In this document: positions 54,827 through 64,000 of the stretch, piece after piece
How positions within the stretch are numbered: the first letter of the stretch is position 1
Layout of the letters: every line of letters starts with the position of its first letter
The notes under the pieces: generated by a model
The model's input: only the letters and a program-made list of their open reading frames with translations
Told to the model about the DNA's origin: nothing
The model's database searches: none
Program-made: the position numbers and the translations under genes
From: Bacillota bacterium
GTDB lineage: Bacteria > Bacillota > Clostridia > DSM-8532
Length of the DNA: 64,000 nt
Direction: 5' to 3'
Assembly: GCA_023443745.1 (NCBI GenBank)
Contig: JAEZTB010000045.1
Coordinates: 81,130 to 145,129, forward strand

Positions 54827-56548
54827 TTATTCCGGCAATTTATAATAGATCCAATCACTATAAGTCCGAGCAAATGTTTCGTCAACTTGCTCATATGTTA
54901 TGAAATCATAGGATACTTCATAATCTTTCAGATTATAATGCATCCCAGTAAAATCATACATATAGAACGCAATAATAGCTTTCTTCTCTTTACTGGACTC
55001 TTTTAGCCCGGTTAAGGCTGCTTGTGTATGTACACTATTGTTGATACGGGTGAGTATCACCTTGGCATAAGGGATTACGTTCAATGTCATGAATACGCTG
55101 ATAAGCACAGCAGCTATTCTATTTGTTAATCGATATTTGTGCAACATATCTATTTTATTGACAGTGTAGAAACAAGCAGCCAGTGCGGCGATTGGAATCA
55201 AGTACAATTGTGGAATATACCTCACCTGGTAAGTACCCGGCAAAAACATCATTTCAATGATATTAATCGTCATCAAGCAAGTGAAAAAGATGAAGCCACG
55301 ATGTCCTGCTTTGATTGCTTTTACCAAGTAATAAACAAACATAGGAAGACTGATTACAAGAACTCCGCTGAAAAACACACCAAATCCTCCAACCCTTGGG
55401 TCAACTAGATTGTAATAAAACAGCTCATCGCGGCTGAACGTAAACGGAATCTTCAAAGCTTGATCTAATGTTGAAAATTCGCCATGGCTAAACTTAGCGA
55501 ATAACGAAACGAAGAACCGCTGCGCATTGTTTAGCCCATCAATGCCAAACTCTCTTAATATAAAGTCATGCGAAAACAATCCGTTGAACCCATGAAACGG
55601 AGAGCCATAACGATGCAGGTTTGTAAAATAAGGGGATGCACCCACAACCATGAAGGCAAAAACTGTGCTAAGCACAAAGAAAGAGAACCGCTTTAGTTTG
55701 TGCCATTTCTGCTCCTTACGCCAAAGGACGGAAATAAAAAAGATGATACAACTGGTTCCCGTAAACAACACGACGGAAAATTTCGTGTTACAGCCAAAAA
55801 TAATCAGGCAGAACACAATAGCATACAACTCACTTTTATAACGATTCCACGAATTGTCATAAAGTGCAACACACAGCAGTATCAGCCCTAACAATACGTA
55901 AGCGACCAATCCATCCAAATAATAGGACTGTAACTGCGACAGACTAATCGGGTTACATGCAACTAATATGGCAATCAAGAGTGCCTGCCAGCTTTTGAAG
56001 GATTTATGTTGTTTAAAGTAATCAAAGAACATCGCAAAAGCGATGAACATGAACAACAGCGTGTACGCCTTCCCGGTTTCGATATTGTCTGTGATATAGT
56101 ATATGGAAGCCGCAAAATACCAAGTAGCCTTGGGATAGACCTCAGCCCAAAGCAAGGGATTATCGGCAGGGTACCTCACACTTTGCGAAAGCCGGTTGAA
56201 GTCTGCTGAACTCTGGTAGATCGGATTCCACCCTTCTTTAAGCAGACCTACTGCCTGCTTGTGGTATGCCGCACCATCCCAAGTGGTATCAAACACAGCA
56301 CCAGAAAGTAAAACACATATAATAAATATCGATAAGGATATCAACAAGATCGTTGCTGTCCGTTTTACAGACTGTTGTTTATAATAGATGTACAACGTAA
56401 CACTTACTAGGGGAAATAGTATATTCATAGTGCTTACAGGAATCCCTACAAGTAGAAAAATTGCGGTTGTCGCAACGATTCCCGTAATAAAAAGCAATAA
56501 AAACAATGCTATATCAAATATTTCTATCCTATTACATGTTCGTTCCAT
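54827..56548 (-). CDS. GT-C type membrane glycosyltransferase (GT39/GT83-like)
   Basis: 573 aa with about 11-12 TM helices. The first extracellular loop has the acidic motif DTTWDGAAYHKQAVGLL, where the Asp is typical of GT-C catalysis; these enzymes use polyprenyl-phosphate sugars outside the membrane. The gene 53 bp upstream encodes the HAD partner of a UbiA enzyme, which may make such a donor. Confidence 0.72.
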   Translation of the reverse strand: MERTCNRIEIFDIALFLLLFITGIVATTAIFLLVGIPVSTMNILFPLVSVTLYIYYKQQSVKRTATILLISLSIFIICVLLSGAVFDTTWDGAAYHKQAVGLLKEGWNPIYQSSADFNRLSQSVRYPADNPLLWAEVYPKATWYFAASIYYITDNIETGKAYTLLFMFIAFAMFFDYFKQHKSFKSWQALLIAILVACNPISLSQLQSYYLDGLVAYVLLGLILLCVALYDNSWNRYKSELYAIVFCLIIFGCNTKFSVVLFTGTSCIIFFISVLWRKEQKWHKLKRFSFFVLSTVFAFMVVGASPYFTNLHRYGSPFHGFNGLFSHDFILREFGIDGLNNAQRFFVSLFAKFSHGEFSTLDQALKIPFTFSRDELFYYNLVDPRVGGFGVFFSGVLVISLPMFVYYLVKAIKAGHRGFIFFTCLMTINIIEMMFLPGTYQVRYIPQLYLIPIAALAACFYTVNKIDMLHKYRLTNRIAAVLISVFMTLNVIPYAKVILTRINNSVHTQAALTGLKESSKEKKAIIAFYMYDFTGMHYNLKDYEVSYDFITYEQVDETFARTYSDWIYYKLPE

Positions 56549-56601
56549 AGCCTATACATCTCCTAGCCCCTGATTTGATTTGCTGATATAAAGTTAAAAT
56601 T

Positions 56602-57210
56602 TTAGTATATCGACCACAATTTAGCCGTACTTTTGCCGCTCCATGTAGAAATCGTATTCCCCTTAACCATAAAAGCAACTTTCGCTTTTTCGGCCAAAGG
56701 ACTATCAGCCAATGAATCAGAATAAAATTCGTTGATTACCACATCACCCAACTCCTGCTTTAATCGTCTGACTTTTTCCTGGCCGCGACAATTCTCACCT
56801 GTAAAAGCACCCGTCTTTTTATCGACAACCGAAGCGATCAAAGCATGAACGCCCAACTCTTTGCAAATTGGTTCAAGTAAAAAATGCGGAGAAGCTGATA
56901 TAATTATATCATGCGCATGTTTTCGAGCAAGATAAAAACGCTTGAACTTATTCTTTTTCTCATCCCAAAAGTTGCGCATCGTTTGGTCAACATCGGGGAT
57001 ACTCTGCAAAAAGGAAAAGAAGCACTGTTTGAACTGCGTTTTGTTGAGTTTCTTAACCATATATTTTAGCGTCCCTATCCCTATAGCAGGTAGTTGACGC
57101 CAACATGCCGGATAAGTTTTCATACAGTATATAAAAAAGTCCACCGAACTGTCCCCATCATAGATGGTTCCATCAAAATCATACACAATCATAGACACAC
57201 CCAAATTCAT
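56602..57210 (-). CDS. HAD-superfamily phosphatase (SerB-like, IB)
   Basis: 202 aa. Motif I YDFDGTIYDGDS (nucleophile and acid Asp), motif II IIISASPHF, motif III near RRLKQE, and motif IV FYSDSLADSPL. The start overlaps the ubiA stop (TGATG), so the two are coupled. In mycobacteria a phosphatase next to a UbiA-type transferase removes the 5-phosphate from polyprenyl-phosphoribose; the same role is likely here. Confidence 0.8.
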   Translation of the reverse strand: MNLGVSMIVYDFDGTIYDGDSSVDFFIYCMKTYPACWRQLPAIGIGTLKYMVKKLNKTQFKQCFFSFLQSIPDVDQTMRNFWDEKKNKFKRFYLARKHAHDIIISASPHFLLEPICKELGVHALIASVVDKKTGAFTGENCRGQEKVRRLKQELGDVVINEFYSDSLADSPLAEKAKVAFMVKGNTISTWSGKSTAKLWSIY

Positions 57211-58070
57211 CAAGTAACATATAAGATCACAAACATCATACAGGCATATACGCCCATCAGCAGAAGCAACGCCTTATCTGAAAACACCACTTCAACAGGA
57301 TCTCCGTCACTATTCCCCTCAACATTGAGGCTGTATTTCATGCAGATTGTAAAAACCAGCGGAATCGTCAACAAAATGAACGGTGTCTCCCTGCTTTCAA
57401 CGATCGATTGACACCACAGGGAATAGAATGCAATCGTGAGTCCCAAGCACATATACATATTCTTCTCAAGAAACGATGTATTGTACTGCTTTAACACTTT
57501 TCTTGTTTCAACTTCCTGAGTCTTCATCTCGTTTCTTCTCTTACCTAGGCCTAGGAAAAAGGCCATGGACACCACAGTTAGATACAGCCAGCTTGATACT
57601 TCAATGCCCGCGATCAGGCCACCGTAGTAGATCCGTAGGATATAACCAAGCACAAGGATAAAAATATCCAACAAGGCAACATTTTTCAAACCCATACTGT
57701 ATGTAAAATTGATGACAATATAGAGCGCAAGCACACTCCACATCAATAGGTTGTCCGCCGCAACTAAAAAATTGAGCGCAACGACCCCCACTAAGATCAA
57801 TCCGCAGGTCAGCCTAGCACTCCGAACGGAGATCGCACCGCTAGCCAAAGGCCGATTCCTTTTTGTAGCATGTCGTCTATCATTCTCGATATCAAGGATG
57901 TCATTGATGATATAAATTGCCGATGCGGAAAGGGAAAAAGCAAAAAAGCCAATGCATACCTTCGCAAACAAGTTAGCATCGAACAGACAACCGCCAAACA
58001 CCAATGGAAAAAAGATTAAGCCGTTTTTCAACCAATGCTTAATGCGTATAAGTTTCAAATATTTCTTCAT
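57210..58070 (-). CDS. UbiA-family phosphoribosyl (polyprenyl-phosphate) transferase
   Basis: 286 aa, about eight TM helices. The Asp-rich motif reads NDILDIENDRRHATKRNRPL and the start IRIKHWLKNGLIFFPLVFGG matches decaprenyl-phosphate phosphoribosyltransferases (Rv3806c-like) rather than quinone enzymes. It would move 5-phosphoribose from PRPP to a polyprenyl phosphate. It is coupled to the HAD gene and lies close to a GT-C gene. Confidence 0.8.
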   Translation of the reverse strand: MKKYLKLIRIKHWLKNGLIFFPLVFGGCLFDANLFAKVCIGFFAFSLSASAIYIINDILDIENDRRHATKRNRPLASGAISVRSARLTCGLILVGVVALNFLVAADNLLMWSVLALYIVINFTYSMGLKNVALLDIFILVLGYILRIYYGGLIAGIEVSSWLYLTVVSMAFFLGLGKRRNEMKTQEVETRKVLKQYNTSFLEKNMYMCLGLTIAFYSLWCQSIVESRETPFILLTIPLVFTICMKYSLNVEGNSDGDPVEVVFSDKALLLLMGVYACMMFVILYVT

Positions 58071-58098
58071 CGCTGTCTCCTCTTAAAACTGTAACGTA

Positions 58099-59166
58099 TT
58101 AGCGAAAGTACTTATTGACCGGCTTTAACGCTAAATTGTTCAGCTTGCCAAATGTAAATGCAAGCGCATATGTAATTGCTAAATTACATATAAAACTCAA
58201 CACCAACTTGTATCCCTTAGGAAGCATAATTATATTGGCATTATAGGCTATGTAAAAAATGATGCTTCCCCCAAACCCTTGATACAGATAGAGATTATAT
58301 GCATTTTTACCTGAATATTGTAGAAATTTAAGTATTTTGTTATTTTTGTTAATTTTTTGGCTGGCTTTCTCTTCAAAATTTTTCAAATAAAGGGTCGCCA
58401 CCACGGAATATGTTGAAGCAATTAAATAGAGCGCGGATGGTGGGAACTTATTCGCTTGTAGATCTAATTTGAAGTTGAAATAACATAAACACAATCCAAG
58501 AAGAAACGTTAGTGAAATAATAATATAAATAAACTCTTTTATGTTCAAGGTCATGTCACGAGTATATATCCCAAGGTAGTAGAACAATAGGTAAAAAACG
58601 ATAACCCTTATGGAAATTAGGTTTAATACAACAATGTCTCCAATCCCTGTTTCGTAAGAATTAAACAAAAAATTTAACAATAAAAGAAAAATAATAAAAA
58701 ACGCACTTAAATTCCTCATATTTACAATCCGCATAAGTACGGGTGTCAGGATGGATATTATGATAAAAGGTGCTAAAAACCACATAGAACCCATTACTAC
58801 GGGTAATTCAAATGATTCGCGAAAAGTTAATGTTAACCAACCCCATATCGTTTGAAACGATATAGAGCGCTTGTAGAAAACGGTCAATGCCAAGGTTAAA
58901 GTAGCGATTGTGATGGCATAAGGAATACATAGCTTAATGAACCTCTTGAGCGTTGTTTTAAAAGACTGCTCGTGGAGTGATGTAGCCCAACCACTTAAAA
59001 AGAAGAATAATGGTACATCAATGAATAATGAAAGTTGTCTAATTAGATCACTTTGCATATAGACCTGACCAGACCACCAAACGGTATGGATAAATACGAT
59101 ATTGATAATTGCAAACCCTTTTACAATATCAAGTATATAGTTTCGTTGCTTTTGTATACTTTCCAA
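58099..59166 (-). CDS. Acyltransferase 3 family membrane protein
   Basis: 355 aa, about ten TM helices. N-terminal ILDIVKGFAIINIVFIHTVW has the R/K-x10-H pattern of OafA/WecH-type O-acyltransferases, followed by PLFFFLSGW. It probably acetylates a glycan. The coding region is AT-rich compared with its neighbours. A 115-bp gap separates it from the epimerase gene upstream. Confidence 0.87.
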   Translation of the reverse strand: MESIQKQRNYILDIVKGFAIINIVFIHTVWWSGQVYMQSDLIRQLSLFIDVPLFFFLSGWATSLHEQSFKTTLKRFIKLCIPYAITIATLTLALTVFYKRSISFQTIWGWLTLTFRESFELPVVMGSMWFLAPFIIISILTPVLMRIVNMRNLSAFFIIFLLLLNFLFNSYETGIGDIVVLNLISIRVIVFYLLFYYLGIYTRDMTLNIKEFIYIIISLTFLLGLCLCYFNFKLDLQANKFPPSALYLIASTYSVVATLYLKNFEEKASQKINKNNKILKFLQYSGKNAYNLYLYQGFGGSIIFYIAYNANIIMLPKGYKLVLSFICNLAITYALAFTFGKLNNLALKPVNKYFR

Positions 59167-59281
59167 GTAATTTACTCCCCCATTACTTATCTTAGGATAA
59201 ACATTACCACAAAATGTAGAAGTTTGGAATATTAAAATTAATTAAGTTTCCTCGACAGATGTGTGCCAAAAAACCAAATTT

Positions 59282-60136
59282 TTAAAAACAAATCTCCCCA
59301 ACCCATTCCTTTAGCCCCTGCACAAGCGAATACTGCGGTACAAAGCTGAAATCTTTTTTGAGCCTTGTAATGTCCGCTACGCAGTCGCTTATTTCCATTC
59401 GCCTTTTTTCCTGAGTTGAATAGTATGGCTTGGTGATGCCGGTCGCCTGAAACACGCTCAAAATAACATCCTCAACGCTTGTAGATACACCGCTTCCGAT
59501 GTTGTAGACTGAAAAAAGCGCTTTAGGATGCATGGTCGCTGTCATAGCCGTAATCACATCCATAACATACACATAATCGCGCTTGGGTTCTAAATCCATG
59601 ACGGAAATCTTTTCAACCCGGGGGTCTAAAACTTGTTCTAGAATTTTTGCAATCAGAAAATTCTTATCTTGACCTTTTCCATACACATTAAATGGGCGAA
59701 GCACCGTTGTTTTTACATGAAAGTGTTCACTATAAAAAACGCATAGCCGTTCGCAAAAAATCTTGCTTTCATGGTATGGAGAAGCGCTTTGGATTGGATG
59801 AGCTTCATCTACGGGAAGGTATTTTGGTTCACCATATACATATGTACTCATTTGCGTCAACGAGCAACCTTGACTGCGGCAAAACTCCAGCACATTCACC
59901 GTTCCCATCACGTTGACATTAATAAAACCACGGATGTCTTCCCAACTGGCTGGGACAGAAGTCCTTGCCGCAAGGTGAAAAACATGCTCAATCTTATCAA
60001 ATCCATCCAGTGCGCCGGATACGGTAATGTCACCATCCCCGATCGCATGGCAAAACACAATGTGCCCTTGCGCCCTCAAGAACTGAACTAAATGGCTGCC
60101 GATGAAGCCATTCGCTCCTGTTACGAGTATCCTCAT
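59282..60136 (-). CDS. Extended SDR nucleotide-sugar epimerase/dehydratase
   Basis: 284 aa. NAD site TGANGFIGSHL, catalytic region with YHESK (Tyr-x3-Lys) and STYVYGE. The upstream gene overlaps by ATGA. Substrate is unknown; GDP- or UDP-sugars are typical. It is about 30 residues shorter than most epimerases. Confidence 0.88.
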   Translation of the reverse strand: MRILVTGANGFIGSHLVQFLRAQGHIVFCHAIGDGDITVSGALDGFDKIEHVFHLAARTSVPASWEDIRGFINVNVMGTVNVLEFCRSQGCSLTQMSTYVYGEPKYLPVDEAHPIQSASPYHESKIFCERLCVFYSEHFHVKTTVLRPFNVYGKGQDKNFLIAKILEQVLDPRVEKISVMDLEPKRDYVYVMDVITAMTATMHPKALFSVYNIGSGVSTSVEDVILSVFQATGITKPYYSTQEKRRMEISDCVADITRLKKDFSFVPQYSLVQGLKEWVGEICF

Positions 60137-60846
60137 CTTAAAAAACTCCCATTTTTCTCATCGAAGTCGTCTGTCGCCTTTTGATAGTCCTCGGGTCGTC
60201 CGATATCCATCCAATAGCCATTATACACGATGATCCGTGCTTTCTGACCATGTGCAATAAGTTTTAGCATCAAATTGTCAAAACCGAAATACTCATCCTG
60301 TGGGATGAATTCCAAAATCTTTCGGGAAACGGCATACACACCCATACTCACCGTATAATGAAGCAGGGGCTTTTCCTCAAAACCACTCAAACTACCGTCA
60401 GAATCGATGTGTAGTACACCGTAATCCACCATGTGCTGACGGTTGTATCCAGATATGGTGAAAATGCTTTTGTTGGTGATATGTTCTTCAAGTAGTGCGC
60501 CATAGTCTAAGTCGGTAAGAACATCGCCGTTCATCACAAGGAAATCGTCTGGCAGGGTGTCGATGTTTTTAAGCGGACCCATCGTACCAAGCGGTTTATA
60601 CTCAAGGGAATACTCAATATTAACCCCCCACTTGCTTCCATCCCCACAATAAGCCCTGATTAAATCCGCCTGATGGTTTACAGTGAGAATGATTCTTTGA
60701 AAACCCTTGTTCGCCAGCTGGCGGATGATAATTTCAAGGATGGGATAATCTCCAATTGGCACAAGGGGTTTGGGCATTGCGACCGTATAGGGACGCAAGC
60801 GTGTGCCCCTTCCCCCGGCCAATATAACAGCGCATCTTTCAGACAT
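60133..60846 (-). CDS. Sugar-1-phosphate nucleotidyltransferase
   Basis: 237 aa. Signature LAGGRGTRLRPYTVAMPKPL and a metal-binding Asp in VMNGDVLTDLDY identify an RmlA/GlmU-N-type enzyme. It activates a sugar-1-phosphate to an NDP-sugar. Overlaps both flanking genes, so all three should act in one pathway. Confidence 0.9.
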   Translation of the reverse strand: MSERCAVILAGGRGTRLRPYTVAMPKPLVPIGDYPILEIIIRQLANKGFQRIILTVNHQADLIRAYCGDGSKWGVNIEYSLEYKPLGTMGPLKNIDTLPDDFLVMNGDVLTDLDYGALLEEHITNKSIFTISGYNRQHMVDYGVLHIDSDGSLSGFEEKPLLHYTVSMGVYAVSRKILEFIPQDEYFGFDNLMLKLIAHGQKARIIVYNGYWMDIGRPEDYQKATDDFDEKNGSFLR

Positions 60847-61834
60847 TGTAAATACCTACCTTATACTTCTTTAAGTTATCGCCTTGCGTAAACCATTCTA
60901 TTGTGTTTTTAAGGCCTGTGTCAATATCGTACTCCGGCAAAAAACCCGTCAACTTTTTGATCTTTGCATTGTCGCACCATAGGCGAAACACCTCGCTGTT
61001 TTGTGGACGAATACGCTGGGAATCGCAGACAATTCGCGCATCGCTACCCATGATGTTCCGGATTTTATTAAGGGTATCCATGATACTGATCTCATAACTC
61101 GATCCGATGTTGATCGTTTCACCGGACACATTGTCGCTGCTCGCGATCAGACACAGGCCACGACAGGTATCTAAAACGTAGTTGAAGTCCCTTGTAGGCG
61201 TACCATCTCCTATCTTTATTTCCTTCATGCCCGATGCAATCTGAGTAATAATCGTTGGGATGATCGCCCTTGCTGATTGCCTTGGCCCATAGGTATTGAA
61301 TGGGCGCGCAATAGTCACGCTCAAATTGAAGGTGTTATAAAAGCTCATCGCAATTGAATCTGCGCCGATCTTGCTAGCGCTGTATGGGGACTGCGGCTGG
61401 AGTGGATGAGTTTCATCAATGGGAACATAGCGAGCCGTACCATAAACCTCACTCGTAGAGATTTGGATCACCTTGGGAACATTATTAGCGATGGCTGCCT
61501 GACAAATGTTTAAGGCACCCTTTACGTTCGTATCGATGTAGCTTTCGGGAGCAATATAGGAATAAGGAATTGCAATTAATGCCGCCAGATTGAAAATGAT
61601 ATCGCACCCCTTGCTGATGTGGGAACAATAGGCCGAATCCCTGACATCCCCGCATACGACTTCAATCTCATTGCGGCAATTCACATCCTCGAGCCAACCC
61701 CAATTATTGAAGGAATTGTACTGCGATAATGCCCGCACCTGCGCCCCCTCTTTCGCCAGCATCTCCGTCAGATGCGAGCCAATAAAGCCATCTGCCCCTG
61801 TAACCAGTATCTTTTTACCGATAAACATACCCAT
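60839..61834 (-). CDS. LegB-like NAD-dependent 4,6-dehydratase
   Basis: 331 aa. NAD site TGADGFIGSHLTEML, then NSFNNWGWLED, a stretch characteristic of LegB-type UDP-GlcNAc 4,6-dehydratases of legionaminic acid synthesis; active site YSASK. No LegC, LegI or LegF gene is seen in the window, so the final sugar may differ. GAGGT precedes the ATG. Confidence 0.8.
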   Translation of the reverse strand: MGMFIGKKILVTGADGFIGSHLTEMLAKEGAQVRALSQYNSFNNWGWLEDVNCRNEIEVVCGDVRDSAYCSHISKGCDIIFNLAALIAIPYSYIAPESYIDTNVKGALNICQAAIANNVPKVIQISTSEVYGTARYVPIDETHPLQPQSPYSASKIGADSIAMSFYNTFNLSVTIARPFNTYGPRQSARAIIPTIITQIASGMKEIKIGDGTPTRDFNYVLDTCRGLCLIASSDNVSGETINIGSSYEISIMDTLNKIRNIMGSDARIVCDSQRIRPQNSEVFRLWCDNAKIKKLTGFLPEYDIDTGLKNTIEWFTQGDNLKKYKVGIYNV

Positions 61835-61863
61835 TGTATCTACCTCGTTTTTAAGATTAATCT

Positions 61864-63435
61864 TTATAGATTATAGTCGCTTTCTTTGCTCTTGTGTAAC
61901 AATTTTTTATACCACGGCTTTCTTATCTCCTCTTTGAGATAGTGTTGAAGCTTTTTGCTTTCGTTGGCAACAGCGTCAAGTTCTCTCTCCTGCTTCTTGA
62001 TAACAGCGACCTGTCTTTGCGTTTCGGTAATAAAATGCTCCTTTGCCTCGTTGAGCTGCTCAGACCAAGTCTTAAGTTCCTTGATGATATCATCCCGTTT
62101 TTGCACCTCGGCAACAAAGTATTCTTTTGCCTCGTTCAGATGCTCCGACCAAACCTGAAGCTCCTTGATGGTGCCGTCCCGCTTTTGCACCTCGCCGACA
62201 AGAGTTTCCTTCGCCTCGTTCAATTGCTCTGACCAAGTCTGAAGCTCTTTGATGATACCCTCTCGCTTTTGCATTTCGGCGGCAAGGTATTCTTTCGCCT
62301 CGTTAAGTTGTACCGCCCAAGCTCTGGAATCCTCTATAGAGCGCAGCAACTCTTGCATACTAAACATGTAATTTTCAACCTGCGTCATCAAGTATTTTTT
62401 TGAAATAGCCAGTTCTACCTTATCTTTTTTTTCAAGCCTCTCGATCAGTCTAAGACACGCTGCCTCTGTCTTTGGGGGAAGGAAAACTGCCTCTTCGCTT
62501 TTATCACAGGTCTTAGGCACAGCATATAAAACTGTTTCATCAGCATTGTATTGATGATGTCGCAAATAGAAACGGTAGTTACTATTCATTTCACGGATTA
62601 AAAAGGGGATTTCCCTAAGGTCGCAAGGAAGGTGGTAGACGCAAATAGCAAGCATGGGGGTCTCAATTCTTATATGCCTTTCAGCTCCGCGCAAGGCTTC
62701 CTTTTCACTCCCTTCAATATCCATTTTGATAAAACCGATCGGCTCAGGAATATCCTCATCTAAGGCAACTGCATTTACCAAAATCGTTCCAGTTTCATCA
62801 GCCCTCGAACTGCCGCTCACATTTGCGCTAAAATGCAGCGTTGTGTTTTTGTTAAACACCGCTGCTTTGCGCAGAACAATATTTTCTGCTTGCAAGGCAC
62901 TGATATTTTCAACACAGTTTTGATAATACTCCTCCATTGGTTCATATAAGTAGATTTTCCCGTAGGATGAACAGTGAAGCAAGAATTGAGCGGTCGTATA
63001 TCCGTCCAAAGCCCCGCAGTCGGCATAGACGCAACCCTTTTTATAGACCGCAAGGGAAGAGTCAAAGTATTGCTGGATATCGGGGTGAAACGCGTTGAGT
63101 ATATATCTTTCCAATCTTGTTAACCGAAATGCTAAAAGATTAAACAAAACTTCTTTTGATATCTCATCCGCGAGCATCGTTTCATACATCAGCTCATATT
63201 GATCAAATTGTTCTTTGATATCCTGCACTTCTGCCTGAACAGTATCACCAAGGATGATCGTAAACTTACCCGCTGTCGCTACGTTGATTGCCACAACCAT
63301 AGATTGCACATCGTCCACACTTTGGAAGACGCATCCATGAACAATACCTAGATTCTGCAAAGGTAAGGCTATTAGCATATCCAGCGTATGTGCTTGAACA
63401 TATGCCTTGATTTCGCCAAAATACTTAAAGTCCAT
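61864..63435 (-). CDS. FkbM-family methyltransferase with C-terminal coiled-coil repeats
   Basis: 523 aa. The middle holds the FkbM domain: SAM site ADCGALDGYTTAQFLL (near 137) and FIKMDIEGSEKEALRGAERH. FkbM enzymes often O-methylate sugars. Residues 373-484 are four 28-residue repeats (W-S-E-Q-L-N-E-A-K-E...), which are four heptads each and predict a long coiled coil. GGAGAG 4-5 bp before the ATG fixes the start. Confidence 0.85.
   Translation of the reverse strand: MDFKYFGEIKAYVQAHTLDMLIALPLQNLGIVHGCVFQSVDDVQSMVVAINVATAGKFTIILGDTVQAEVQDIKEQFDQYELMYETMLADEISKEVLFNLLAFRLTRLERYILNAFHPDIQQYFDSSLAVYKKGCVYADCGALDGYTTAQFLLHCSSYGKIYLYEPMEEYYQNCVENISALQAENIVLRKAAVFNKNTTLHFSANVSGSSRADETGTILVNAVALDEDIPEPIGFIKMDIEGSEKEALRGAERHIRIETPMLAICVYHLPCDLREIPFLIREMNSNYRFYLRHHQYNADETVLYAVPKTCDKSEEAVFLPPKTEAACLRLIERLEKKDKVELAISKKYLMTQVENYMFSMQELLRSIEDSRAWAVQLNEAKEYLAAEMQKREGIIKELQTWSEQLNEAKETLVGEVQKRDGTIKELQVWSEHLNEAKEYFVAEVQKRDDIIKELKTWSEQLNEAKEHFITETQRQVAVIKKQERELDAVANESKKLQHYLKEEIRKPWYKKLLHKSKESDYNL
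61984..62319 (-). repeat. Four 84-bp tandem repeats inside the FkbM gene
   Basis: Four in-frame copies of 28 codons (336 bp) whose consensus begins WSEQLNEAKE and ends IKELQ. The copies have diverged at several positions, the last one most. The unit is a multiple of seven residues, so copy-number change would keep the coiled-coil register. Confidence 0.9.
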
Positions 63436-63443
63436 AGACTCTC

Positions 63444-64000
63444 CTATCTATTCCTCAAAAAAAGGTTCCTCACTTTACTTAATACCCGTCCGATCTTTGT
63501 TTTATCCATAAATCGCATATATTTTTCCATTAATCTCCATGTGCGCATGGAATAAATTTCTCTTAGGCGAGCCTGCGCCACCTGCTCAGCAAATAAAATT
63601 TGCTCGGCAGATACATCCTTCACTGCAAGTGTACAGGAAGCGCATTGCTCGAATGAAGCTGATTCCCTACTCTTATCATTACATGTAGTTTCATACAACT
63701 CCCTATACCATTCTCTCGCCCCCCATATTTCTGCTGCTTCCCGATCCTTGGCTTCATAGGTGATATACAACGTAAGATAATCCTCGAGTATGTCCCTGAA
63801 TTCTGAAAACCGATGAGTAATTTTCGCGCGGCTTTCGCAGACGGACGGCAAAAGCAATTGATCAAATGTTTCGTAAAGGTCATTCATAAGACACGAGAGC
63901 GTGAAACCATCAAGCACCTTTTCGCGGCACCTTCGCCCCATCTCTGCAAGATTTGTTCGCCCATTTAAAAGCTCACAGATGACCTCCGCATACTCTTCTA
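63444..64000 (-). CDS. C-terminal part of a GT4-type glycosyltransferase (5' end outside window)
   Basis: The frame is open to the last base. The first visible residues (EEYAEVICELLNGRTNLAEM, then GRRCREKVLDGFTLSC) match the end of a GT4 donor domain. About 110 further residues follow, rich in charged helices, ending in a basic segment (KIGRVLSKVRNLFLRNR). An internal ATG at 63941 is not the start. It ends 8 bp before the FkbM start. Confidence 0.75.
   Translation of the reverse strand, partial: EEYAEVICELLNGRTNLAEMGRRCREKVLDGFTLSCLMNDLYETFDQLLLPSVCESRAKITHRFSEFRDILEDYLTLYITYEAKDREAAEIWGAREWYRELYETTCNDKSRESASFEQCASCTLAVKDVSAEQILFAEQVAQARLREIYSMRTWRLMEKYMRFMDKTKIGRVLSKVRNLFLRNR

Noticed and set aside
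1..64000. CRISPR arrays, prophage genes or intact transposases
   Set aside because: No regularly spaced direct repeats, phage structural or integrase genes, or transposase frames were found.

Overview
The window looks like a chromosomal segment of a spore-forming, monoderm member of the Firmicutes, most likely class Clostridia. The evidence is the SpoIID-SpoIIQ sporulation pair, SLH-type S-layer proteins, an LPxTG protein, strong AGGAGG ribosome sites with many TTG/GTG starts, and moderate-to-low G+C. I cannot name the genus. No prophage, CRISPR array or intact insertion sequence is visible.

Layout. 1-8.3 kb: methionine importer genes (metI partial, metN), a LUD-domain protein, a chemoreceptor, the spoIIQ/spoIID pair, tadA and an AraC regulator. 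8.5-13.3 kb: a 1596-aa SLH-anchored mosaic protein with sialidase-type Asp-boxes and Ig-like repeats. 13.4-16.1 kb: tRNA-Ser(CGA), a GNAT acetyltransferase, and an ECF sigma factor with a putative anti-sigma factor. 16.3-26.5 kb: a frameshifted uvrA-like gene, a MarR operon of two membrane proteins, a Ca2+ P-type ATPase, a TetR regulator, an unknown 352-aa protein and a CoA-disulfide reductase. Two copies of one palindromic operator flank the TetR-linked genes.

26.7-36.0 kb is a surface-protein region. It holds three exported proteins with SipW/TasA-like signal peptides (one LPKTG-anchored), a DUF5305-like membrane protein, an ER-type signal peptidase with a large polytopic N-terminal extension, a NarL/DegU-type two-component pair, a lipoprotein, and a secreted coiled-coil protein with an Asp/His tail. 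It reads as a candidate matrix-fibre export and regulation module.

36.2-47.8 kb is a glycan locus. Five genes match the order of enzymes needed to make and load N,N'-diacetylbacillosamine (PglF, E, D, C, A equivalents), with a Wzx flippase, a Wzy/ligase-type polymerase and further glycosyltransferases. Directly upstream is the major S-layer gene (47.9-50.9 kb), which has a consensus promoter and a long leader whose inverted repeats interleave like an H-type pseudoknot.

51.2-53.1 kb carries housekeeping genes: dusB, then ssb and rpsF without the usual rpsR. 53.2-64.0 kb is a second glycan locus with its own initiating phosphoglycosyltransferase, a GT-C glycosyltransferase, a UbiA/HAD pair suggesting a polyprenyl-phospho-ribose donor, an acyltransferase, nucleotide-sugar genes (one LegB-like), an FkbM methyltransferase with four 84-bp tandem repeats, and a truncated GT4 gene at the window edge.
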